Positions 1 through 7,362 of a stretch of 64,000 nucleotides of DNA are shown here, piece by piece. This stretch comes from Paenibacillus sp. Soil787 (lineage in GTDB: Bacteria > Bacillota > Bacilli > Paenibacillales > NBRC-103111). The stretch lies in the NCBI RefSeq assembly GCF_001429545.1, contig NZ_LMSP01000002.1, positions 218,391 to 282,390 on the forward strand, given 5' to 3'. The notes beneath the pieces are model-generated. The model was not told the DNA's origin, ran no database searches, and saw nothing but the letters and a program-made list of their open reading frames with translations. Positions within the stretch are counted from its first letter, which is position 1. Every line of letters begins with the position of its first letter. The position numbers and the translations under genes were made by a program.

Positions 1-775
1 CATATTTTTGCGCATAGCCTCCCGCATCACCGCCAACGCCTGCGCCATTTGCAAAAACCTGATTCGATAAAAGAATATCCCTTAATATGATTTGCAGCGG
101 CTGCAGCTCATTTTTTCTAATATAAATTAAAGCCGTGAAGAAATCATTCCAGTGTGCGACCAAGTAATAAAGGCCGATAACGGATATAAGCGCTTTGGAC
201 AAAGGCATAGCCACCTGTATAAAATACTTGAAATGAGAACAACCGTCCATGGCAGCTGCCTCATACAATTCCGATGGCAACGTTTCAAAAAAAGTTCGTG
301 CAATAATGAGATTGAACACATTAACGGAGAATGGCAAAATGAAAACCCACATTGTGTTTGTCAAGTGCAGAGATTTTATCAATAAGTAAGTTGGAATTAA
401 TCCGCCGTTAAAAAACAACGTAATGACGAAGATCAACATTAATGCACGTCTAGCCATAAATTCTTTCCTCGATAGCACATAGGCTGCCGGTAAAGTGAAC
501 AGCAAATTTACAAAAGTTCCGAGAAATGTGTATACAAGTGTATTTCGATAACCGACCCAAATTCTGGCGTCTTTAAAAATTTCCTGGTATCCAAAAAAAC
601 TGATGCCTTTCGGCAGAAATAAGACATGACCGGTTGAAACAAGGGTAGAGTCACTAACAGATGCAATAATGATAAAGTACAACGGATATGCAATGATTAA
701 AAATATCAAGACACATAGTACGAATAGAATGAGACGGAATATGATTTCATTGCCATTCTTGCTTAATAGACTCAA
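1..775 (-). CDS. Carbohydrate ABC transporter permease, LplC/YtcP type (3' end outside window)
   Basis: Membrane permease of a CUT1 sugar importer; it would pair with the LplB-type permease upstream to form the channel. About 258 codons are visible, reading off the window edge. I start it at a TTG (775) because a GGGGGGAG ribosome site lies just upstream and translation runs straight into a hydrophobic first helix. The EAA-type cytoplasmic loop (EAAAMDGCSHFKYF) that contacts the ATPase is present. The last visible residues, ending near GGYAQKY, resemble the region just before the final helix in this family. It is the last visible gene of a minus-strand operon: regulator, binding protein, LplB, LplC. 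No ATPase is encoded here, as usual for importers sharing an MsmX-like ATPase. Confidence 0.9.
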   Translation of the reverse strand, partial: MSLLSKNGNEIIFRLILFVLCVLIFLIIAYPLYFIIIASVSDSTLVSTGHVLFLPKGISFFGYQEIFKDARIWVGYRNTLVYTFLGTFVNLLFTLPAAYVLSRKEFMARRALMLIFVITLFFNGGLIPTYLLIKSLHLTNTMWVFILPFSVNVFNLIIARTFFETLPSELYEAAAMDGCSHFKYFIQVAMPLSKALISVIGLYYLVAHWNDFFTALIYIRKNELQPLQIILRDILLSNQVFANGAGVGGDAGGYAQKY

Positions 776-800
776 GTCTGCTCCCCCCTTCGACATCCAA

Positions 801-1763
801 TCACCATAGACTCATATTTGAAAATCTCTTCGAGATGGCGTTCACGGCAATCAAGAAAATAAAATTAATGACCGTATTGAACAAACCAATGGCCGACGAG
901 TAACTGAATTGATTAGATACAATACCGATCTTATATACATAAGTGGCAATAACCTCGGAAACAGGGAGATTTAACGCATTTTGCATTAAAAAGATTTTTT
1001 CAAAGCCGGTGCCGAGCACATTCCCCATGCTGAGAATAAACAAAATAATCATCGTAGGCACAATAGCAGGTATATCCACATAACGGATCGTTTGCCATCT
1101 GCTGGCCCCATCAATTTTGGCGGAATCATACAATTGCGGATCGACCGTGGAAAGCGCAGCTAAATAAATAATGCTGTTCCATCCGCAATGCTGCCAAATG
1201 TCGGAAAGCACATAGACGGGCATGAATGTATTTGTAGAAGCCAGCAAGTTAACATCGCCCATACCAATGGACTTCATCAAGTGTCCAACAATGCCGGTTT
1301 CGGGCGATAATAGGACATTTAGCATCCCAACTAGTACAATGGTCGAAATAAAGTGGGGTAAATACACCGTCGTTTGCAAGGTCTGTTTTGCTTTTTTTCT
1401 TCTGATCTGATTCAGTATCAATGCCAGAATAATAGGAGCGGGAAACCCGAGAACAATCGACGCCAAACTGATGGTAAACGTATTTTTCATTAAATCGACA
1501 AACAAATAGCTGTTCATAAATTGTTTGAAATAGTAGAGTCCGTGCCATGCTCCACCCGTAAGGCCCTTGGAAAAATCATAGTCGCGGAAAGCGAGTTGAA
1601 TGCCGTACATCGGCACATAATTAAAAATTAAAATGACGGCGATTGCCGGGAAAATCATGATCCACAATTGATGGTCGCGTTTGAATGTGCTTACAATGGT
1701 CGGTTTTCTAGCTAATCGAATACTTGCCGTATGTTTATCTATTTCGCTTATTTGAGAGCTCAT
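801..1763 (-). CDS. Carbohydrate ABC transporter permease, LplB type
   Basis: First permease subunit of the importer. The protein has 320 residues, normal for LplB/YteP proteins. A short cytoplasmic N-terminus is followed by a helix (IMIFPAIAVILIFNYVPMYG) and about six membrane segments. The EAA loop reads DSAKIDGASRWQTIRY near residue 215. It lies 25 bases upstream of the LplC-type gene and 70 bases downstream of the binding-protein gene, so one transcript is likely. The order YtdP-like regulator, binding protein, LplB, LplC resembles the B. subtilis ytcQ/yteP/ytcP/ytdP set implicated in rhamnogalacturonan oligosaccharide uptake. The substrate here is inferred from that resemblance and from the nearby GH78 gene. 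Confidence 0.93.
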   Translation of the reverse strand: MSSQISEIDKHTASIRLARKPTIVSTFKRDHQLWIMIFPAIAVILIFNYVPMYGIQLAFRDYDFSKGLTGGAWHGLYYFKQFMNSYLFVDLMKNTFTISLASIVLGFPAPIILALILNQIRRKKAKQTLQTTVYLPHFISTIVLVGMLNVLLSPETGIVGHLMKSIGMGDVNLLASTNTFMPVYVLSDIWQHCGWNSIIYLAALSTVDPQLYDSAKIDGASRWQTIRYVDIPAIVPTMIILFILSMGNVLGTGFEKIFLMQNALNLPVSEVIATYVYKIGIVSNQFSYSSAIGLFNTVINFIFLIAVNAISKRFSNMSLW

Positions 1764-1833
1764 CCATGCATTCTCCCTTTTAGAGAGATGCTATGCCGTC
1801 CGTATAGAAAGCATAGCATCTATCATCATGCTA

Positions 1834-3465
1834 TTATTTGTTCTTGCTCATGAAGCTATCGTAGTATTTTTGCATAATCTCGATATTTTGCTGCAAACCG
1901 GCTTTTTGGCATTCTTTCACATAAGCATCCCACTGGGCGTCAATGCCGCCTTTCGTAACCCACTGCGCAAATTTGGGATTCGCCAAATTCATGAGGTTCG
2001 TGTTATTCAAGCTTAATGTGCTATTGTCTGCAGTTGAATATTTGATAAACAAGTTAGGGAAGACGTCGGTCTTCGTACTCACACTTAGAGCGCTCTTCAG
2101 CGGTTCGGATTGCGTGAGAACCTCGCTCATATCTTTGCCGAGATTCAATTTTAAAGCATCAGCAATATACATAGGTCCGTTATCCGCCATAGATGACGTC
2201 CATTTCCATGTACCAGGATCCATTTTTGAATCTGTCGGCGGCAATACGCTGTAACTGTCATCTCCATTATCCTTAATATTCGTACCTAATGAACCGAACA
2301 AGACTTGCATGCTGACTTTAGGATCATACAATTTATTGATGAATTTCATTGCTGCGTCTTTATTCTTCGTTTTCGCCGACATGACTACCATGTTGCTTCC
2401 AAAGTTTAGGGAGTTGTAATCATAGCTCCAAGATAGTTTAGTGTTAGAATCTGCTGACCTCTTTAATGGGGACATCGACGCATATTGCGGCGCCACCTGG
2501 TCTCCGAATCTGTCCGATGCGACCCAACCCCATGTGAAGCCGACTTTCGCCATATCTCCGGTGCCGCGGGCAATCGACTGGTATTTCGTGTAATCGTGCG
2601 TAAATACTTCTGGGTTAATCAACCCGGCTGCGTAGCATTTATTCAAGAATACGACCAAATCTTTAAAACGTTCGTCGATCAGGAAGTTTTTCACTTTCCC
2701 GTTTTCCACATAATAGCCTTGGCCGCTTCCATCGGATAATGTAATGCCCTCACTTCCCAGGAGAACTGCTGGATTGAAATATCCGCCGATACCTCCCGGC
2801 CAGTCCATAGGGATCTCATCATTCAAATCGCCGTTACCGTTAGCATCTTTTTCTTTAAACGCGACCAGCACGTTAAATAATTCATCCCACGTAGTCGGCA
2901 TTTTTAATCCCAGATTGTCCAACCATTTTTTATTGATAAATTGTCTTGTAGCAGAAGCGGGCCAAAAACGTTGGTATTTGGGCAAACCGTAAATTTTTCC
3001 GTCAGGTTGCGTGGCAATGACTTTTGTTTCGGGTTTAGCATTAAACATCATCTGCACATTCGGAGCGTCTTTGTTGACCAAATCGGACAAATCTTGGAAC
3101 AGGCCTTGAAATTGCGCAAAATCGGCATCTGTAATGACATTAGGACCAACAAATAAATCCGGAACATCACCGCTGGCAAGCATGGTACCTTTTTTCTGTC
3201 CCCAGTCTGCTGTAATCTCTTGCCACTTGATTTCTACACCAGCTTCTTCTTCCGCTTTTTTCAGCCATTCCATTTCTGCGAGCGGTTTCGTAAGCGGGTG
3301 TTTGACCATGATGGCCGTTAATTGTACTTTGGCACCGCTTTTACCTGCATTTCCCGAACCAGAGTCGCTAGTTCCTTCAGTTTTGGAGCTGGATTCGCTG
3401 CAGCCTGCCATTACTACGGCAGAAACCATAAACAATGATAGTACAACTGCTAATTTTTTACGCAT
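1834..3465 (-). CDS. Extracellular solute-binding lipoprotein, LplA/YtcQ type
   Basis: Surface lipoprotein that captures oligosaccharide for the adjacent permeases. The signal peptide ends in a lipobox (VMAGC near residue 21), followed by a Ser/Gly-rich linker. The remaining 520 residues fit the large LplA-like family. In-frame GTG (3477) and ATG (3474) codons lie upstream, but both overlap the GAGGGG ribosome site. I therefore start at ATG 3465, which gives a clean MRKK signal peptide. A sequence resembling a calcium-binding loop (DANGNGDLNDE) is present. It is first in the transport operon and is separated from the regulator by about 250 bases holding a candidate operator. Substrate specificity cannot be read from the sequence. 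Confidence 0.92.
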   Translation of the reverse strand: MRKKLAVVLSLFMVSAVVMAGCSESSSKTEGTSDSGSGNAGKSGAKVQLTAIMVKHPLTKPLAEMEWLKKAEEEAGVEIKWQEITADWGQKKGTMLASGDVPDLFVGPNVITDADFAQFQGLFQDLSDLVNKDAPNVQMMFNAKPETKVIATQPDGKIYGLPKYQRFWPASATRQFINKKWLDNLGLKMPTTWDELFNVLVAFKEKDANGNGDLNDEIPMDWPGGIGGYFNPAVLLGSEGITLSDGSGQGYYVENGKVKNFLIDERFKDLVVFLNKCYAAGLINPEVFTHDYTKYQSIARGTGDMAKVGFTWGWVASDRFGDQVAPQYASMSPLKRSADSNTKLSWSYDYNSLNFGSNMVVMSAKTKNKDAAMKFINKLYDPKVSMQVLFGSLGTNIKDNGDDSYSVLPPTDSKMDPGTWKWTSSMADNGPMYIADALKLNLGKDMSEVLTQSEPLKSALSVSTKTDVFPNLFIKYSTADNSTLSLNNTNLMNLANPKFAQWVTKGGIDAQWDAYVKECQKAGLQQNIEIMQKYYDSFMSKNK

Positions 3466-3581
3466 TGCCGTCATCACCCCTCAAAAGATTTGGTTATGCA
3501 CAATCCTTACCGATTTCACCTTAACTTTAATCTGCATTCGAGGAGGCGTAAACGATCAGTTTTTGATGAATCCCCATTTTT

Positions 3582-3618
3582 TGAAAACGCTTTACAACGG
3601 TATTGGAAAACGCTTGCA
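3582..3618 (-). promoter_or_regulatory. Direct repeat operator candidate upstream of binding-protein gene
   Basis: The decamer GAAAACGCTT occurs at 3583 and again at 3606, a 23-bp period. Read on the minus strand each copy is AAGCGTTTTC inside a CcpA cre-like sequence (about 12 of 14 consensus positions by eye). The site lies 120-155 bases upstream of the binding-protein start. It could be tandem cre boxes or the target of the adjacent YtdP-like AraC protein. Confidence 0.4.
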
Positions 3619-3719
3619 AATGCCTCTTACAGGCGGATTTCAAAAATTGCATATCTTCAAAAAATGCGTCTTTACGAAAAAAAACGGCTACCACGCGGCC
3701 TACAACGGGTAGCTTCTTT

Positions 3720-5981
3720 TCATTTGTTTGAATCCCGATATTGGCCCGGCGTAATGCCGACTACCTTTTTGAAGGAGCGAATAAAACTCGACGTATTCGA
3801 ATAGCCGACTTGCTGCGCAATCAATTCCAGCGTTTCATCTGATCTTCGAAGTAATACAATGGATTTTTGAATACGAAGCTGATCGATATATTCCTTGAAA
3901 TTTTGTCCCATCGTTTTCTTGAAGTGATAGCTGAAGCCCGAAATCGACATGCTAAAATGATCGGCAATGAGCTGCAGCGAAAATTCAGGATACATGCCAT
4001 TTCCTTCAATGAACGCAAGGATGTCATTCTGTGACGCTGATCTGGTAGTTGGCTGTGAGCTGCGAATGAGATCGCAAAGCTTGCAGCAGCTTTCACGCAT
4101 AATATCGATCATCTGCTGGGTCGTGTAACGATGAAGGTAAGAGACGCTGGTCAATTGCAGCAAGCTTTGGTCGCCCTGCCGGAAACGCTGCAGTCCATTG
4201 AATATGACGATGACCGTGTTCAAGTAAACAGCTCTGACCATATGCGGCGGCGTACCGTCGTGCCCGATATAGGTGATGATGCGCTCCATAACCGATTCAA
4301 CTGCGGGGACGTCGTTTTTTAAAATGAATAGTTCAAGCGATTGCAGTTGTTCTGCAAAATAGGAAACTGCGCTGGTTTGCTGGACTTCGATTTCGTCAAA
4401 AACAAGAACCGAGTATTGATTCCGGACCCGAAGGTGTTCGGCAGCGCGAATGGCTTGCAAATAAGATAGGTGAACTCCTTCCGGGGATTGCCCCGGTGTT
4501 CCAATTCCGATCAGCGTACGTATGCCAGTCTGTTTGAGCAGCTCCTGTTGAAGAACGCAGAGATACGCTTTTAATTGAAAGATCGGGTTATGTGAGCCAA
4601 CAAAGACGATCTCTTGATTATAAATGCTATTGAAGAAGTACCCTTGAAGTCCTTCTGGCAGTCTGGGCTCCTCCACCCGGCAATATTCAGCAATCGCTTC
4701 GATGCCGCCTTCTTTTGTTTCGCAAGAAAGGACAGCAACAGCAATATGAGAATAGTTGAAGTAAACGCCGTACGGATCGGCCTCCTTTTGAAACGCCTCC
4801 CATGTCGGGTAACGGTCGCATATCAGCTCGAACAACAGATTATCACGCATGACAGGCAGCGTGCTTTTTACCCTCTCGTCCAGCCTGCTGTTGGCGGAGG
4901 AAAGCTGATCCAGCGCATACCGTATCGTATCGACTTCGTTCATTGTTCTCGGCTCTCTTAGTGTAAACAGGTTTTTAGCGAAATGGACCAAACCTTTGAT
5001 CGGATGATAATTTTTACGGATGGACACATAGATGACGATCACTTCAAGTAATAAAATCAAAATAAAAAGAACGACAGTGTTGCGCTGGATCAATCGGATA
5101 TCTTGCAACGTTTCAGACACTGCCCTTAGAGTGACATATTTCCACCCGTTTTTATCAGATACTTCGTGCGAAACGATAAAAGATTTGCCGTTGATCTGAT
5201 AAATACCAGATCCTGACCGACGTTCACCCAAACCAGACACCAAATCTTTGAATTCACTCGAATGACTGTAGGAGGTTTCATTTGAAGCAACCAAACGGTT
5301 TCCCTTCGGGTCGAAAATAAAGAAATCACCAGTAAAAGCTTCGGAAACCGACTTCATCAGCCGGATAATTGTTTCCTCTTTCACCATGATGAGCACTGTA
5401 CCGGGCGAGTTGAGGCCGCCTAACGGTAACGGAGATAAGAACGTCAGCATTCGCGTCCGGTTATTACCGGATACGATGACGTTTTCCGCAGGCCGAACCG
5501 TTGGTGTTGTCAAGTTGTTCAATTCCTCGAACATGGCTTTATGCGGCCAATTTTCATAATAATATCCGACGCCCGGACTCTCAAAGTCATGAATACTGTA
5601 GGCACTTCCTGTCTTGGCAAACAGAAAGCCGATGCTTTTCACATACAAGAAGGTGTTATCGATGAATGCATCCGTCGCATTGTATTTCCGCATTTCGTTT
5701 GCAATAACGATTCTTTGATAATCGTCGTCTCCAGCCAAGTACAACTTGATCTCCTGGTTGTTCACCAGCTCTGACGGAAGGTTGTACACATAACGGGTGA
5801 AAATATCCATCGAATTCATAAACTGTTCGGTGACATGCGTGTTCCAGTCCATTTCCTTTTGCTTCACAACTTCCGTCGAATTCGGGTAATAGTAGAATAG
5901 AATAACAATGACGGGAAACAGCAGCACCAATATATAGGAAATCAACAATTTGGCTAACAGGTTGAACCTGCTTTTTTTCAT
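3720..5981 (-). CDS. Membrane-anchored AraC-family regulator, YtdP/YesS type
   Basis: One-component sensor that would bind DNA in response to an extracellular or membrane signal. It has 753 residues, close to the family norm of about 760. A first membrane helix lies at residues 10-30, then about 260 extracellular residues of the kind that form a Cache-like sensor, and a second helix near 300-320 (VVLFILILLLEVIVIYVSI). A long cytoplasmic linker leads to an AraC double helix-turn-helix at about 655-750, ending in GITPGQYR. A GGGGGA ribosome site supports the ATG. It is upstream of and co-directional with the importer genes, so it is their likely activator. The ligand is unknown. Confidence 0.9.
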   Translation of the reverse strand: MKKSRFNLLAKLLISYILVLLFPVIVILFYYYPNSTEVVKQKEMDWNTHVTEQFMNSMDIFTRYVYNLPSELVNNQEIKLYLAGDDDYQRIVIANEMRKYNATDAFIDNTFLYVKSIGFLFAKTGSAYSIHDFESPGVGYYYENWPHKAMFEELNNLTTPTVRPAENVIVSGNNRTRMLTFLSPLPLGGLNSPGTVLIMVKEETIIRLMKSVSEAFTGDFFIFDPKGNRLVASNETSYSHSSEFKDLVSGLGERRSGSGIYQINGKSFIVSHEVSDKNGWKYVTLRAVSETLQDIRLIQRNTVVLFILILLLEVIVIYVSIRKNYHPIKGLVHFAKNLFTLREPRTMNEVDTIRYALDQLSSANSRLDERVKSTLPVMRDNLLFELICDRYPTWEAFQKEADPYGVYFNYSHIAVAVLSCETKEGGIEAIAEYCRVEEPRLPEGLQGYFFNSIYNQEIVFVGSHNPIFQLKAYLCVLQQELLKQTGIRTLIGIGTPGQSPEGVHLSYLQAIRAAEHLRVRNQYSVLVFDEIEVQQTSAVSYFAEQLQSLELFILKNDVPAVESVMERIITYIGHDGTPPHMVRAVYLNTVIVIFNGLQRFRQGDQSLLQLTSVSYLHRYTTQQMIDIMRESCCKLCDLIRSSQPTTRSASQNDILAFIEGNGMYPEFSLQLIADHFSMSISGFSYHFKKTMGQNFKEYIDQLRIQKSIVLLRRSDETLELIAQQVGYSNTSSFIRSFKKVVGITPGQYRDSNK

Positions 5982-6137
5982 AAGTGTCCCCCTTCTGGAA
6001 TACGCCGCAAAATAAATATTTATAGTAAGCGGTTACATGATGAGTTGAACCAATTGTGAAGAAATCACCGACTTCCCATAGGCTTAGATATCCTTTGCTT
6101 TGAATTATAATAAAAAATGGAAATATGTAAATAGAGT

Positions 6138-6284
6138 GGAAACACAAATACAGATACAAACAGTACTCAAATTTCACGTTCAATAGATCTGTATATCGAA
6201 GATATGGAGAAGCTTTCGCTTTCTGTATTCAAAGATCCGCTTGTTCAGCGGGTTTTAAGTGAAAATGCGTTGGTGGCGCAGTAA
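6138..6284 (+). pseudogene. YesM-type sensor kinase remnant (extracellular domain fragment)
   Basis: About 48 in-frame codons ending in TAA read as a piece of a YesM kinase sensor domain: TQISRSIDLYIEDME followed by KLSLSVFKDPLVQRVL. This matches the family's typical opening of the extracellular region. There is no start codon, membrane helix or catalytic part, so I call it a remnant. It occupies most of the 317-base gap between the YtdP-like gene and the AraC gene, on the opposite strand. The rest of that gap shows nothing else I can name. Confidence 0.6.
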
Positions 6285-6298
6285 AGGGATATATCGAT

Positions 6299-7168
6299 CT
6301 ATGATCGGTAAAGCTTTCGATATCCGCTTGGTGATTGTCCAACTATTTTTTTGAAAATACGATTGAACGAATCGATATCACGGTAACCGACTTGCTCTGC
6401 AATTACAGTGATTTTGTAATCGGAGTCTCGAAGCAGTGCACAGCTCCTTTGGACGCGACAATTTTGCAGATAGGAACCGAAAGTTTGGCCGGTATGCCGC
6501 AAGAATATGCGCTGCAAATGTCGACGGCTCCACTGTGATAATGACGCCAAATCTGAAAGTGTAATTGGCTCGTATAAATGGTTCTCCATGTATTGGAGTA
6601 CTCTAGAAAAGTCGGCAGTTTCTGTTGTAGGTTTATCTATTTCTCCGAATTTCTGTCTGTAGACGGCAATGACTAACTGGGCTAAGAGTATTTGAAGCAT
6701 GGTAGTAGAGCCCATACAGGGAGCAGAGACTTCGCGGTAAAGCTTCATTATGATGTTTTCAAATGAATAATCACTATCGAAGGTAGTGAAATAGGTCGAA
6801 GTACCGTCCGCGAGAGAGCTGAGATGTTCCCTGATTGGAGAATCATGAAGCAGGAGAGATAGATGCTCCATCATTTGGGTATCAAACAGACAATTATAGA
6901 CGATCAACGGATCGCCTGAAGTGTTGGGAGAGGTCGGTCGAAATACATGTGATACCCCGACAGGGATCGCAAAGAGTTGCCCTTTATGTACAGGGAAAGT
7001 TTCACTTTCAATATGGTGGAAGCCCTTACCCTCAGCCACATAACAATATTCGATAAAGTCGTGAGTGTGGAAAGGAACACTAAAGTCTTCAACAAAGCGA
7101 TTGACATGTAGATGTACGTTGTTCTGAACAAAGTATTCACTTTTAAAAAATTGAACGGATCTATTCAC
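6299..7168 (-). CDS. AraC-family regulator with cupin sensor domain
   Basis: Cytosolic transcription factor of 289 residues. The N-terminal half is a cupin fold of the AraC ligand-binding type (VPFHTHDFIEYCYVAEGKG, about residues 30-55). The C-terminal hundred residues hold the paired helix-turn-helix (TLSDLASLSQWSRRHLQRIF, then VIAEQVGYRDIDSFNRIFKK). A longer frame opens upstream, but GGGAGGAAC sits just before GTG 7168, so that is the start. It is divergent from the GH78 gene, with 194 bases between them that contain a direct repeat. This makes it the probable activator of the rhamnosidase-like gene. The ligand is likely a rhamnose-containing sugar, by context only. Confidence 0.9.
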   Translation of the reverse strand: MNRSVQFFKSEYFVQNNVHLHVNRFVEDFSVPFHTHDFIEYCYVAEGKGFHHIESETFPVHKGQLFAIPVGVSHVFRPTSPNTSGDPLIVYNCLFDTQMMEHLSLLLHDSPIREHLSSLADGTSTYFTTFDSDYSFENIIMKLYREVSAPCMGSTTMLQILLAQLVIAVYRQKFGEIDKPTTETADFSRVLQYMENHLYEPITLSDLASLSQWSRRHLQRIFLRHTGQTFGSYLQNCRVQRSCALLRDSDYKITVIAEQVGYRDIDSFNRIFKKIVGQSPSGYRKLYRS

Positions 7169-7259
7169 TAAAGTTCCTCCCTTCAATCGTCTTAGTCATG
7201 ATTATAAAATAATTAATGGATTGAGTCTATGAATGTGTAAAAAAAATGGCTTTATTTCA

Positions 7260-7311
7260 GGGTGATTATGACCGAATTGCCGGGTGTTTTGAACAATAAG
7301 AGAGATATAAT
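7260..7311 (+). promoter_or_regulatory. Candidate AraC site and promoter for the GH78 gene
   Basis: Two similar blocks, GGGTGATTATGA at 7260 and GGGTGTTTTGAA at 7282, form a direct repeat with a 22-bp period. A perfect -10 hexamer TATAAT lies at 7306-7311, 24 bases after the second block, with no good -35. That layout suits an activator-dependent promoter in which the second half-site takes the place of the -35. The divergent AraC protein is the obvious candidate. Confidence 0.45.
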
Positions 7312-7362
7312 TAGGCTATAGCTTGCGCATTTTATATATGGTTGAGAGGAAGGCATTCACTA

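Noticed and set aside
4319..4504. Short minus-strand frames inside the YtdP-like gene, and similar short frames within other genes
   Set aside because: They overlap clear coding sequence in other frames, lack ribosome sites and have no family features.
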